64,000 nt of DNA from Nepenthes gracilis (taxonomy: Eukaryota > Streptophyta > Magnoliopsida > Caryophyllales > Nepenthaceae), in NCBI GenBank assembly GCA_033239525.1, contig BSYO01000002.1, positions 18,219,901-18,283,900 on the forward strand, read 5' to 3'. The notes under the pieces were generated by a model that saw only the letters and a list, made by a program, of their open reading frames with translations, was not told where the DNA came from and searched no databases. This document shows, in pieces, positions 23,361 through 36,677 of this stretch. The first letter of the stretch is position 1, and each line of letters starts with the position of its first letter. Position numbers and translations under genes: made by a program.

Positions 23361-23749
23361 CCTTACTCCACGGGTCAGATAGTGAAGAAGCTCAATGCCT
23401 TGGATCGAGGTTTTTCGGTAATGGTACAAGTGCAGGAGTGTCGCTACCATGGTAGAAAATGAGATTCCCAAATCTTGACATTTTAAGTATATGTGTTGAT
23501 TGGGATTCTAAACCTATATTTCTATTTGTACTTCCTAAGCTTATTTGTTTATTTGAGGATTATAGATTAGTACTAGTTGCATCAAGATCTGTGACATTTT
23601 CTTGAGATTGTAGATTTGGTTAGTTGGGATGAACTTATTGCCTTGCAGTGTTAAGGCTTGATATAATATTAAGGATGTTTTTAAATGAAATATTATCCCA
23701 AATTATCTTCTGATCGTTAAATGGATATTGTTGTAGAGGCTATGTCAAG

Positions 23750-24340
23750 ATTGGCACCAATTTTCAACGCTCTGTATAGAACTGACTAGGCATCGGAAGA
23801 GTGTCTTGTCGTGAGGTGCTTTAGTATTTTTGGGATGAGCAAGATGAACTGACAAGGTTATTTGGGAGCAACTAAAGACTTGGTTGCTTGGGAGACAGAT
23901 GATTTGATAAGCTGGTATTGGGAAAATAAATAGGCGGTTCGTTTGATCTATATTCGTAGTGCTGTCATTTGTGGATAATCAAGAATTATGCCTATAGTAA
24001 CTTTCAAAATTAAGATATTGCCATTACGAGTTCCGATAATGCCATTTGGGTTTTGTAGGTTCATTAGCATTTTCATGGAATTTATGAATTGGACCTTCCG
24101 GTCATAATTAGGTCAATTTTGTGATGACCTCATTGTTAAATTCTCAGAATCACTAGGATATATGAGCCCTATTCGAGGATCGTATCATGGATTGTGAAAG
24201 ACGGTTAGCCATGTACTCAATTATAAAAGGAATGTAAGTTTAATTGAAGAGAAGTGTTATATTAGGCATGTGGTTTCCTTGATAGCATGGATGTCTTGAA
24301 GGTGTGTGGCTTTCTTGGGTCTAGCCGAACTCGGAAAGGT
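23750..24340 (+). pseudogene. Del/Tekay-like gypsy reverse transcriptase fragments
   Basis: RLAPIFNALYRT matches the segment that precedes RT in chromovirus polyproteins. LRVPIMPFGFCRFISIF, MEFMNWTF and LGQFCDDLIVKFSE match the palm (VMPFGLTNAP..F..LMN..F), and IRHVVSLDSMDVLK and GFLGLAEL match the thumb entry. Hundreds of bases are missing between them, including most of the fingers and the FxDD aspartates. Together with the long LTR and initiator-Met primer site this points to the Del/Tekay group of chromoviruses. Confidence 0.65.
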
Positions 24341-24429
24341 AATCTGATAAGTATTTCTCAAGAATTGCAACGCCGTGAGATGATATTCTCTGCCTCTAGG
24401 AAAGTTTTCGGTTCCTATTGGGCTAAATT

Positions 24430-25380
24430 TTAAAGAAATCACTTGGTTGAATAGTCTCTATCAAAGCATTCACCTTCACCTTGTCTGTGAGCTTCAAAAT
24501 GCTCCTAGCCTCCATTTTGGGTCTAACTAGAAAAGGGTTGCTTCTTTCTGACTAGAGGCAAATTATTATAGAAACTAGTCTGCCAAATTTTGAAAGGATC
24601 GAATGGAATTTGATGCTAGCCTATAGAATCAAATTTTTGCATCTCTCTTTAATATAAAAGGGAAACAAAGATACAATGCAACATCCTCAAGGTTCTGGAA
24701 GTATAGTAATGTCCAAAAATAGTTTAGATAATCTATTGGATCAATACTTCCATCATATGGCCCCAATATAAGCATTTTGAATTTGTGTGAGAGGCGATAC
24801 CTTTTAACAATAGTGTTCCCTTAAAAAACCTTATGTTTGATCTGCTTTATTCTTTTCTCCAATTCAATTGTGGAGGTAATCTCTTGACGTTAAGGAATAT
24901 TCTTAACTTTGAGTGATTAGTAAATATATGCGGTGCCTGCTTAACTGAAAGGATTTTTAATATACTACTACATGATCCTTCCTCTCTAACAAAGGGATGT
25001 CTAGAGCCTCAGGTATACTGAGGATTCCTCCGCTCAGGATTCTCTTCCTTGGTCCCAAAATTTTGACATCTTATAAGCCAAGAAATATTTAAGCAAAGAG
25101 ATGTTTTAGGAGCCTCCAAAATTCTAGATGGTTGTTGAGCTCCCTTGAAGGTTATCTTTTTTCCTTTCAATCTTCTTTTTAAGGTTGATGCCTATGAGTG
25201 GAGGTCCATTAACCTACGTGTTTGGCCCTTCACTTTTTTCCTATAAGGATTTAGTATCTTCAACATACTATTAATCTGGGCCACTAAGGATTCGATGTCT
25301 AAGTTCATTGGCAAGAGAATGTTTTTGTGACTACACCCTTCAAGATCGTGACCACGAGATGTGACATCCTTCAATGATTG
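24430..25380 (-). pseudogene. Gag fragment of a Tat-like element, opposite orientation
   Basis: The - strand reads LDIESLVAQINSMLKIL near the N-terminus. About 450 bases on comes a typical plant gypsy gag core: YDGSIDPIDYLNYFWTLLYF, QNLEDVALYLCFPF, ISKFGRLVSI-like text and RSILKLTDKVKVNALIETIQ. The pattern YDG..DP.DYL....L..Q...D...C..FP is that of Tat-type gag. Frames change several times and there are stops. It abuts the gypsy RT fragment on the other strand, so two elements were joined or one was inserted into the other near 24,430. Confidence 0.55.
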
Positions 25381-26400
25381 GCTTACTTGTTCTTATGTCC
25401 AAGTGTTCACCATTTCGTTTTGTTGTAAATGTGAATCGTTTAAGGAAAACTAAGTCTCGATGAGATAGTTATAGATTGCTTAACTACGTTCCCACTAATA
25501 GTATCAATAATACATATTAGGGATCTAGATTGTGATTTAATTACATCTTGTTGGACCTTGTACCTCCTAATTGGGACCGTGTACACCACAATAATAAATG
25601 AGAAATGGATATGAAACTCGCTTCTTAATATATTATTTCATAATCAAGTTAGAAATTTTTTTAAAGGAAATAAAATATGTAATAGAAATGGGAATGAATT
25701 TGAGAGCAAGTGACTAATTGAATTTAGAAAATTAGGCTCTAAGACTTAATAAAAAAATGAAGAAAATGATTTGTGGCTAAAGTATAATATATGCATTTTT
25801 TTTCGGAATGAGGGATCCCCTTTTTATTGAATAGATACTTTGTATTTACAACCTTAATTCCAATCAACCTATCATTCTGAAATTGGCGCAGCTACTTTAT
25901 TGGAGAGTTATATGGGTTGAAACCCAACAGTTACTTAATTTTATAACCGCTCAATATTTGGTGCTTATTATCTATTGGTTATTATTGCCTATTTAATGTG
26001 ACTAATTATCTCTTGATTTATACAACCGTTTGTCAGAATTCAACATTAAATTTATTTTTTATCAGGCCATTAATAGCCCAAAGCTCCTATGCTTGTAACC
26101 ATTTCGCAATTCAATCAGTCGGCATGCCACTAATCTGATCAATTTCTCGATTCCCTTCCATTTTGGCTTAGGCAACTTGGTTGTTTGATTAAACCTCACA
26201 AGCTCATAATTTGTGGGACACAATTTAATCGGGTTTGATTAGTCTTATTTATATCGTACTCAACAAAATATAATTTATTTATAATTTTAATTATATTATA
26301 CTTTTAATATATCAAAAATATATTATTTAATCTATTCATTTATAACTAATTTTTCATTTTTAAAGCTAGTAATTGGTAATCTATTAAAGACCGTCAACCA
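25381..26400. other. AT-rich stretch, no gene seen
   Basis: No protein, RNA or clear repeat is recognised. It lies on the 5' side of the - strand gag fragment and could contain its leader and LTR, but no LTR boundary or primer site was found. Confidence 0.35.
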
Positions 26401-26404
26401 TAGT

Positions 26405-26638
26405 CACTCTTTGCTATTAGGTTGTACGGACACAATAGCCAAATCAAACTCCCCTAACACCTTACGAAATCCTCCTTTTCACATGCTACCATAAGCATAG
26501 GAGATGGCATATAACTCAAAATGTAGTAACAACTCTCAAAAATCTTGAAATAACTAAAGAGCTTGTGCTTTTTCTTTGGCCTATCGCCTACCAAGACCAC
26601 CTACACAAGCGTTTGTTGAAATTGACACTAGTTTCTTT
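26405..26638 (-). pseudogene. Possible RNase H-like (RVT_3) relic
   Basis: One - strand frame reads FTPKKLVSISTNACVGGLGRR, then ELYAISYAYGSM, a stop, KGGFRKVLGEFDLAIVSVQ. Plant RVT_3-type RNase H domains, found at the end of LINE polyproteins and in some nuclear genes, have K.N.DA...GG.., E..A...GL..A...G...V..ESD..... in this order. The first Asp is Asn here and four stops occur. The match is short and by eye only. Confidence 0.3.
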
Positions 26639-26876
26639 GGAGTAAATTGTCAACCAATGATCAACTTGTCTTATTCAAGGTTCAAAAGGGCCTTAATCTC
26701 TCCTCATAACCAACAATCACATCATTCACCCCACTTACATATATTTTGAAATGCTTTATTGATTTAGCTATAGAGTTGATTCCTAAAGCAATACTATAGA
26801 ATTTTATAGTGAGACAACTCACTAAATGAAGACTTACGTAGTCAAAGTCATACATTTATTTATTAAGCAAGATCAG

Positions 26877-29800
26877 TGTAATAGACCACATCCTAAAATC
26901 CATCATATTATCTTTTAATCATCAACATTGCTAGTTAAATATATCAAATCAATAAGACGTAAGTCTTATCTATAATTACTTCAATTCACCTATATATAAA
27001 TAAAAATCTCAACATATATAGGAACCAAATATATTGTCACATTATCTATGGGTCTGACATCAGCTGAACAACAATATGATGTTAGCTTTCTGTTAAGGAA
27101 AGATACCAACTACAAACCAAAATCACTCTCATCATAACTTGTGAAAAAATGTATAATATCCATAATAATTTGCAAAAGCAATACTAAATTAGCATCACCA
27201 AAAATAAAATACATCATGTTGTACCCTCTAAGTTTTACATCATTACTATATACACATTTCAACTTCCGTTAAACTAGGTACACCAAAATCCTAGACGATT
27301 TCAAATACATCATCCAAATGAAAGGCGTAAGTGACACTTCCATCTTCATTCTTACTTATCAGATATCAACTTGTACGAATCATCTGATGGGTTAGTAAAA
27401 TAATAATAGAGTGAGCCAAATATTTAGTAAGGCACAATATATAGTAAAGATCATACAATCTTTTTACTTAAAACATAATAGTAGAACTAGAGATCTTCAT
27501 AAAATGTAATAATTTAAAATATAGTCAGAATACTTATGTAATTCTCTTCCTGATTCCTTATCTTGATCTTTTCTTAATCTTTCTTTCAATTATATTGAAA
27601 ATTTACTTCCTTTTCTTTTTATAAGGGACCAGGGCTAGTAGACATTATTAGCTAAATGGGTAGTCAATCGAAATCTAGATTGTATTTTTTTTCACACAAT
27701 CAAAGGCTTACCCTCCTATTCAAGCTCTAGATATGGGCCATCTACATATTATCTCTCTATAGACCAGGCCAAAATCACATTGCGATATTGAATCAAATAA
27801 TGATCTTCTACTATAATATATTTAAGGTATGGTAGAATATGCTATCAGTTGATCAATCCTTAATTCAATTTCTTAATTTCTTTTTAAATTTTTTTGTGAA
27901 ATTTCTATACTTGTTTTTTATACTTCTTCTTAATTTTCTCCATTCCAAGAGAAAATTATCATACTTATGTCCACTAAATTTTCTCCACTCTGGAGAAAAT
28001 AATCACACTTCTTAATATTGTGTAAAACTTCCATTTAAACTTTCATAAATATAGAAGCTGAAATTTAGTATTTAAGATGCAGTAAAATAGCAAAGTCTTG
28101 TAATATGTACATATGCCAAAAATTCAGACGCATAAGTGGGTTTAATAGCCACAAAACAAATTTTACACATGCTGAACAATCAGGACTAGTATATAGTGCA
28201 TTTAGTCGGTTTGATTGCCAATTTGATGGCTAGTTTAGTAGTCAGTTCAACCTACATTCTACACGCTCAAAATTCAGCGTCAATACATGATGCTTCGACA
28301 GGTTTATTGCCGATTCAGGGGCCAGTTTAGTGGCCGGTTTGGGTTTATTTCTACAGGTTGAAATTTCAGCATCATCACATGATGTTTCGGCCGGTTTACT
28401 ATCGGTTCAATGGCCAGATCAGGCTAATTTTATAGGCTAAAAGTTCAGCATCAACACTTGATTCTTCAACTGGTTTGCTGCCAGTTCAGGGTTAGTTCGG
28501 TGGCCAGTTAAATATAGTTTCATAAGTTGAAATTTCAGCATCATCAATAATACTTTGGCTGATTTGACGGCCGATTTAGTGGCTGATTCAACATAATTTC
28601 CACAGGCTGAAATTTCAAGATCAGCAATGATGCTTCAGCTGATTCGGTAGCCGGTTGAGGGTTGGTTCGGGGGCTGATTTGGGTTGATTTGTATAGCCTA
28701 AAATTATGCATCAACAAGGATTCTTTAGCTAATTCAGTGGCAAGTTAGGGGCTGGTTCGGTGGTCGGTTTAGGTTGATTTCTACAGCCTACAATTCACCA
28801 TCAATAAGGATGCTCTAGCCGGTTTGATGGCTGGTTCAGGGTTAGTTTAGTGGCCAATTCAAGCTAATTTCTATAGCCTACAATTAAACAACATTAAGGA
28901 TGCTCTAACTGGTTCGATAGTCGATTCAAGCTGATTTCTACAATCTACAGTTCAGCATTAGTAAGGATACTCCAACTGGTTTGATGGCCAATTCAGGGCT
29001 TATTTGGTGGCCAATTAAGGCTGATTTCTATAGCCTACAGTTTAGCATTAGTAAGGATGTTCCAATTGGTTCAGTAGCCGGTTTAGGGTTGGTTTGGTGA
29101 CTTGTTCAGGCTGATTTCTATAACCTGCAGTTCAGCATCAATAAGGATACTCCAGTTGGTTTGGTAGCTGGTTCAGTTAACAATTTAAGGACCCGGTTGA
29201 GTGTATCTTTGGCAACTGATTTACAAGTTGATAGTTCAGCATCAATATATGATGATTTGGCCGATTTGGTTATTGGTTCAACCAGTTTAGGGGCTAATTC
29301 AATCTTTTCTCCTAGGCTATCGATTTCAGCATCAGCAAGCATACTTAGCCGATTTTGTTGCTAATTTAGGGGCTTGGTTTAGTAGCCGGTTTAGTACATC
29401 TTTGGCAGCCGGTTCACAGGTTGACTGTTCAACATCAGTATATGATACTTTGGCCGGTTTGGTTGCCGGTTCAATAGCCTTTCAGCAGCCGGTTCACATA
29501 TGCTAAAATTTTAGCTTTAATACATGATACTTTAAATTAGTTCAGTAGCCTCTTTATCTGTTTTAAAACTAGTTTTTGATTATTCTAAATTGAAAATGCA
29601 TTAATCATAGCATAGTAAAGATAGGAATTTAAGTATTGATCAACAATACATAAAAAAAAATCAATAAGGAATCTCAACAAGTAAAGGAAAGACATAAGGT
29701 GCACTTACCTTAATCTGAATTACCCAAAGTCCTTACTTAATTCAGCTATGAACCGTGGAACACTTCCCTCCTTTGCCTCTTCTTCCTTTTGGTTTTCCTT

Positions 29801-29969
29801 CCTATGCTTTTTTTTTTTTGTTTCCCTCTTCCCTCCACCGAATTTATGTGTTGAATTCTCCTAAATTTATCCTAACACATAAAGTTGATTCATCAGCTTT
29901 TCCTCCTCCCTTACTTTCCACATTATCCCCTTGATTTACTGAATCATTATTCTATTTTGTTACCTTATA
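26877..29969 (-). mobile_element. Long gypsy LTR carrying a 90-bp minisatellite
   Basis: On the - strand it starts TATAAGGTAACAAAATAG and ends GGTCTATTACA, the family termini. It contains the shared blocks in reverse: the AATATTTGGCTCACTC block (about 27,408-27,425), TGGGAC-type spacer text and GTGCACTTACC (29,699-29,709). Its 3.09-kb length exceeds that of its sisters because of a 1.35-kb tandem repeat. It lies 870 bases downstream, on the - strand, of a primer site and can be read as the 3' LTR of the element whose 5' LTR is at 30,850-36,113. The outer flanks (ATCAG on the left, TAAAA on the right) do not match, so the pairing is not proven. Confidence 0.7.
28170..29520. repeat. 90-bp minisatellite, about 15 diverged units
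   Basis: Units of 90 bases begin with a TTCAGCATCAATAAGGATAC core and contain two or three internal GGTTCGGTGGCCGGTT-like subrepeats of about 20 bases. The middle units (about 28,760-29,150) keep the 90-base spacing well; outer units vary in length. It sits inside one LTR only. Confidence 0.85.
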
Positions 29970-30836
29970 GTGTTCCCATGTAGTTGTTGTCTTCTTGCTG
30001 GATTCTTAGAGATTTGGCTGAAGCATGAGGCTATCGTGTGGCTACTGTCTATACCCTATGGTGCTGCTGTGTGTGTGTTGCTGAAGCATATTGAATATTA
30101 CTCAATTAATTTGGTTTGTGCTACCTGCCTACAAGATCCGAGCCACCCAAAAATTCAAGCACTTGAACATCGATTTTAAATTGGCATCCTCGGATTTACT
30201 AGCACCAAAATCGACTCCAAGTCATCCTAACCCCAAGCCAGCGATTCCAACTAATCCACCTCACTTGGCATGCTATTTAAGCATCCTCAATCCTAATCCT
30301 TGGACTAAGATCAATCCTAATTAATCCTCAAGGTATCCTTCTTCCACATCCCTTCTCCCATTCTTACCCAGATTAAACCTTCCAAGACTTTCAAATCTCG
30401 TCATCCCACTCAACAGATTCAAATACTCGGCCTCTCAATCATATGGTTAACCACCTCCACCTCTCAACCCTCATCTAGGCGGCATGCTCAGCTATCAACA
30501 TTCTTTCTGAAATAAGAACAATATAGTTTAGTTCATAACTCGGATACTAATTAGAACAATGTAAGCTAGACAACCAAACTTACTCTCTAATTTCTAACTT
30601 AGTTCTAGTATAAGTTAATCAACTTAACTTGGTTAAGGCACTAACTAGGATACCACAACTAGATAATTGAACTTAACTACTGATCCTGACTTAATCGTAG
30701 TCTAAGTCATTTAAACTAGATTAACAAAAACTATTTGATTTATCTTAATCATCTACACCTTCACCTACTCATTGATCTATCATACTCTAGCCTAAATTTC
30801 TACATAAGATTCAGATTAAATTTAAGGTATCTTTTT
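29970..30836 (-). mobile_element. Shrunken internal region of a - strand gypsy element
   Basis: Reading down from the primer site, the - strand leader resembles that at 22,467 onward. No gag or pol is left. Only about 870 bases separate the two LTRs, so the coding part has been deleted or the element was non-autonomous. Confidence 0.5.
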
Positions 30837-30849
30837 CTCTAATACCAAT
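30837..30849 (-). other. Primer-binding site, initiator tRNA-Met type
   Basis: The - strand reads TTGGTATTAGAGA directly after the LTR end. It differs from TGGTATCAGAGC by one C-to-T change. Confidence 0.8.
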
Positions 30850-33800
30850 TGTGATTGACCATATTTTTCTAACCAAAATTCGGTAGAATTTCGATAGAAA
30901 AATGGCAGCCAAATAAATACAAAATCTGTACAAATTCCTATACAATAACCATATAATCCACAATATATAAAACATAGGATCCATAAGCCACTAACTATAT
31001 GTGGCACCTATGTCATAACTCCAGGTATGACGTTGGCTCCAATGAGATGCCACCGAGTGCCTATACAAACCATAAAAACCTACGAAAGTACTTACAACCA
31101 TCAAACACAATGAAAAATACACTATATGAATATCATCAGATAGACAATTATATCAATATATGAATTCTCCATAAAATATGCAAAGGTACTACATAATGGT
31201 ACATAAATTACAAAACCAAGTCCTCAAAGTTATCCTCCAAGATCTTCATGCCTTGCCAACTTCTAATCCTCTATCCCACCCTATCGGGTATAAACTCGTA
31301 CTCATTTAGAGGCAAGAAAAAATAGTAATGACAATCCAAATGCTTAACAAGTATAATATAATCAAAGACAATAAATAATATATGCAAAATGAAGTAAATG
31401 ATGAATATATGAGCATAATGAGGATGTATAAATATAAATTGTGATTAAATACACTTTTCGGAATACATTTGTCTTCCCTGATTCACTTGTCTTTCTTTAG
31501 GTTCCAAATTGTGTATAACTTTTTTACTTTGCGAACTAGGGCGAGTAGGCCTTACCAACGAATGGAACAGCCAATCGAAGAATGGAATGTATTTGTACCC
31601 ATACATTCTAAAAGTGTTATCCACAATTCTCAACTTTAACGTCCCGTGGCAGATAGTACTCGATACCTAGGGACAAAAAACAAATACACCACCAGAACAT
31701 CTCCCATGATCCAGGATGATATCCACGCAACTTTAACATCCCATGATGAACGGTGTCTGATCCTAGGGCCAGAAAATATATACACCATCAGAACATCTCC
31801 CGTGGTCCAGGAACATTCCTCGATCTACCACTATAATATCCTAAAGCATGCCAATGAATATCACCCGTTATAATACACGACCATGATAATCCTTGAGTTT
31901 CTATTATAATATCAATGGCATGTTAGGGATGCTACCCTCTGAAATATAAATTTGTGGTCCAAGTTTCATGATTTCTTATTCTTAGAAAAATTTCATATTC
32001 GTTCATAAAATATTGCTCTCACTTCAAGAAAACAATTCATCAAACATGTCACATTATGGCATTCCATTCTTATATTTTGCATATCTTGCACAATTCTTAC
32101 ATACAGATACAAATAGTAATTTTTTGTCGGCTTAAGTCTTTATGTTACTTTAAATTATATATATGAATATCATAAAGTATAGGACAAATAGAAATTCTTA
32201 CCGTATGAAGCCCATGCACAATTTTAAAGCTTCCGGATCACGATTTCCTTCACATACGGTTAACAATAACACTTTCGGAATACACAATTGAATATATACA
32301 ATTATACATAATTTAAATACCAATTAAATAAAATAAAATCATGTAAAAATATCAAAATGGCTCAGGTGAACAGTGTCAACGCGGGTGTTAGGGTCCCGTA
32401 TGTGCAAAATCGGACAAAACCTTAGAAAATCCGATACCCAACCGGTAAATATCGACATTCAAGACATAAGTTTTCATTATCTAAAGCCAAATCATGTATA
32501 AAACTCAAAATAATTTGTTAAAAGTGGTCCAGGCGTGGGTTAGGGTTTCGGCAAATGAAATTTCATTTAAAACTACCAAATCAGATATCCAATTGATAAA
32601 TTAACATATACAAGGTATTGGTAATGATATTCTAGAGCCAATTTAGGAAAAAGTTTAAAAAATCGGAGGGTGAAGGCATCAAAGCTTGAGGTTAGGGTTT
32701 TGGTGCAAAAACCGGTTAATAACAAATAAATTAGGCAATAAATTGATAAATTCTCGTACCCAACTCTTTGGTTTCACAAAACATGTGCATGGGTCAAATA
32801 TCAGGGTAATAATACCCGATAAAAATTGAACAAAAATTAAAAAAGAGAACGAAAAGGGTATGGGTGTACTTACCTTGACCCGATCTATCAATTTTCCAAC
32901 TAACTCCAAATCAAATTTGAACCCAAGAGTCTTGCTCTCTCCTCTCTCTCTCTCTTCTCCCTCCCTCTCCCTCTCTCATTCGCGTTAAAAAGCCAAATTC
33001 TGCGTAAAATAAAACCCTCTTGGGTTTTAAATCCAGGGCTAGCGCTTGAGCACCAGGCCGGTGCACAGTAGGTGCTATGTGCCTAGGTCTAGCACCCGAC
33101 AAGTGCTGTGCACCTAGGTCTAGTGCCCTGGACTTGCCATGTCCCAGTGCTATATCGCGGATGCACACTCGAGCGCTGTCGGTATTGTGTGATTAAAAGT
33201 TCCCCCGTATTTTCTATCAAAAAATTGACAAAGTTCTATCTGTAATATGGCTGTCAAGCTGGTCAAAACCTGTACAATCTCCTGTACAAAACCAATATAT
33301 CCAAATAATCCCTTATCTCAACAACGTACAACAATAACTCACAAACCACACAGCACAACAACTCCTCAAAGATCCATGATACCACATATTATTCGTGGCT
33401 CAAATGCTGCGTATCTAAACACAATAGGGAGTCCACAAGAGGCCAAGAGATATACTACTAGATTTCCCGAGATTTGATCGTGTATGGAAAATGGATTTAC
33501 AAACCATAATAACCTGTGAAAACATAATAAATACAAATACAACGGAAACTAAACTATCTAATTATCAGTTATATATACAATATACATTAAGATTCCTAAA
33601 AGAAATATAAATATATATAATTTTTCTATGACATATATAAAGTTACAAATTTTAAATCTTCAATAAGATCTCCCAAATCCCGTGATCCAAGATGTAATCA
33701 TGAAAGTCTAGTCCACTTCAAATCTCTAACGTTGTCAATTGTCTTGATTATGGCGAGTGCTTGTATTCCCTCAATCGAATATACACAGCCACGATTACTG

Positions 33801-36113
33801 TGCTAACGTGGATAGATAGAGCAAGGAAAGATAAGAAGAAGTAAATGTGAGCCAAAAGGTCAACAAGTGTAATATAATCAAGACGATAAATAATATAAGC
33901 AAAATAAGATAGAAAAGGGATATACGAGTATAATGAGGATGCGTAAACATAAGATGTGATCGAATATACTTTTAGAACACAACTAACTTTTAACGTTTTA
34001 TCCATCTTCTCTTTGGGATATAAATTATGCATAGTGACTTATGACATATATAAAGCTACAAATTTTAAACTAAGTACCAATAAGTATTACTAACTAAAGG
34101 TGATAGGAGAAGTAAATGTGAGACAAAAACTCAACAAGTGCAAGACGGCAAAATCATGTTATCTACATGACCATAAGATGTGGGCTTTTAAACACAATTA
34201 ATCGACGTTTTATCCATCTTCTCTTTAGGATATAAATTATATATAATGACTTATATTTGTAAACCAGGGCCAATAAGCATTACTAACTAAAGGTGTAGTA
34301 AAGATGGCCATATACATATGACCCCATGTCCATATTATGCCTGTAGACGGGCCATACACATCATTACTCTTCCTTCCTGATAATATCCTAAGACATGTCA
34401 AGAGTGTCACCCGCTATAATATAAGGTCAAGATAATCCTTGAGTCTCCATTGTCATACCAATAGTATGCCAATGGGTATTACCTTTCAAAATATGAATCC
34501 GTGATCCTAATTTTATCATTTCTTATTCTTTTAAGGGAATGTCTACCATATTTCTTTCATCACAATTTACTCCATCCGGGAGAATAATTCCATCATGTAA
34601 CAATTGTGAAATTTTTCTCCAATTACTTGCATAATTTTTATCTTTTTTAAATTTAAATCTTCTTATGACTTAATTTGCATATGCGAATATCATAATCATA
34701 GGAAGAATAGAAATTTTTATTATTGAGAAACAATTATAACTTTAGGGACTTCTAGATAATATTTCTTTCACAATTGGTTAATAAATATAATTTTAGGAGC
34801 ATATGATTAAACACATGCTAATGTATGCAACTTAATTAACAATTGAACCACGTGGAATCATGCAAAATTACTTAAAAGCCTTGGGTGAACAGTAATTTTG
34901 CACATAAACAATACCTAATTGTGTATATCGAATGATTCTAAAAAATTTGGGTATCCAATGGGTAAGTTACCAAATTCAAAATATGGATAATTATAATCTC
35001 AAGTCAATTTATACATAAAACTCAAAATAAATTCTTAAACAAGGTTCGGGCACATCTTAGGGTTCTGACGAACGAAAATACACATAAAATTACCAAATCG
35101 GATATCCAATTGTTAAATTAACTTATATAGGATATGGGTGATGATACTCTAGACCCAATTTATGCAAAAGCCCCAAAAATCAAAGGTCGAAACCACCCAA
35201 GCGTGAAGTTAGAGTTTTAGTGCGAAACCGATCAATTTCTACAAATTTGGAAATAAAATTCATATAAATGTATAATTAAGCCATGAGTATTACAAATATA
35301 TGTATGAGGTGAGTATTTGGATAATAATACCGAAGGAAATCAAATGAAAATAAAAAAGAACGAAAGAGAAGGGTATGGATACACTTATCTCAATCCGATC
35401 TATAATTTTTTCAACTAGTTTGAAACCGAAATCAAACCCAAGAACATTCGTTTACTCCTTTCTTTCTCTTCTTCCTTCCTCCCTCTCTCTCTACCCATGC
35501 CCTTTGCTTTCCTTCTTCCCCAAAACCACGTTGCAGCAATGGTTAAAAGCTCGCACACGGCTTTTACGCGGACCAGCACTCGAGTGCCGTTCGTGGCGTA
35601 CAGTAAGTGCACCAACATTGGATTTGGCGCCTGCTGCGAGCACTCGAGCACCAAGCAATCTGCCCAGCACCACCACCCGATTTCGACACCAAAACATATC
35701 TTTACCACATACCACGAACCTAATTGTGATTATATTAATTTAATACCTCAAATTATTATCATTTAAAACCCGAATAATATTTACGAAATAATATTTCAAA
35801 ATTATAAAGTTGGTTCTCAATTCTACCAATTCCGGGTCTTTAGTCCTTCGTTCCACTTCCTCCCATGCCCTTAGACCTTGATCAACTTATTTTAAATTAA
35901 TTACTCATATTTACTACGTTCTAAAAATCGGTACCTTACATACAGGCCCCTTGGAATGGGTGCCCGTGACGCCGCCCAGGGTGCCCGAAAGGCGTCCCTC
36001 GCCACTAGCTCCTATCACATTCGAAACTAAATTTTTCAAATGAATCAAACCCAATTTTGATTATATTATCTTAATTATCCATAATTATGATATTCAAAAA
36101 TTGATACATTATA
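30850..36113 (-). mobile_element. 5' LTR of a - strand gypsy element, split by another LTR
   Basis: The inner end (TGTGATTGACCATA at 30,850) is next to a primer site. The LTR continues through 33,187 and, after the nested LTR at 33,188-35,940, from 35,941 to about 36,113. There ATTATGATATTCAAAAATTG and CATTATA match the reverse complement of the family start. Rejoined length is about 2.51 kb. The CGATCTATC...GTACTTACC motif (32,863-32,886), the CT-rich tract and the GC-rich block (33,030-33,180 plus 35,941-36,010) are in the family order. Confidence 0.65.
33188..35940 (-). mobile_element. Nested gypsy LTR
   Basis: On the - strand it starts TGTAAGGTACCGATTTT and ends TTTTAATCACA, 2,753 bases. 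It shares the 3' block TTGTACAGGAGATTGTACAG with the LTR ending at 7,259. The flanks TATTG and TACAG are at best a poor target duplication, so the borders rest on LTR termini and on continuity of the outer LTR. No primer site follows, so it is probably solo. Confidence 0.65.
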
Positions 36114-36677
36114 TAAAAAGTACTCAATAGAGTAGAGAATGATCTATAACAAAGGAAAATAGATTTGTAATACACTTGTCATGTCTTCAATTTTGCCAAA
36201 ACCTTAATTGGATTTACCTCAAATGACATTCTCTTACCTTTTCTCTCTCTTTTCCTCTTTTTATTCTCTCTTCTCTCAAAAAATGACAAAAAATGACTGA
36301 AAAATAGTTAAACATAACTTTTAATCATAGTGACATTAGATACCACAACAAAACACTATGGTACATGAGCACCACCTCATGCACACATCAAGTATTGGCA
36401 ATCTGTCAAAAGTACGCTTGAACGTCTCTCAAACACATATCAAACATTAGTAATCTGCTAGAAGTGCACTCGAGTTTCAATCGTGTATCTTTCAAGCATG
36501 ACCTCTCTATTCGAAACACACAGGTGTAGGTGTTAAGTGTTGGTCTTGTATCATTCAATCCGATGTGACTCAATTTAAAATTGACTTTGACCCAATCTTT
36601 TATTTAACCTCGAGACTTCATCTCCTTAACTTTTTTAATTATAACCAAATTTAAAAATTTAAATTTCACACATTACA
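36114..36677 (-). mobile_element. LTR 5' fragment next to the Tubby-like gene
   Basis: The right end CACACATTACA at 36,677 matches a family start on the - strand. The CT-rich tract (about 36,240-36,280) and the ACACTTGTCATGTCTTCAAT block (about 36,172) match the reverse-strand order of other copies. The rest of this LTR was lost or lies beyond the element inserted at its left. A tandem pair of about 50 bases (36,380-36,475) sits in its middle. It is the closest repeat to the gene, about 600 bases from the TATA box. Confidence 0.6.

Noticed and set aside
35375..35766. Overlapping 74-122 codon frames on both strands
   Set aside because: They lie in the CT-rich and GC-rich part of an LTR with no domain.
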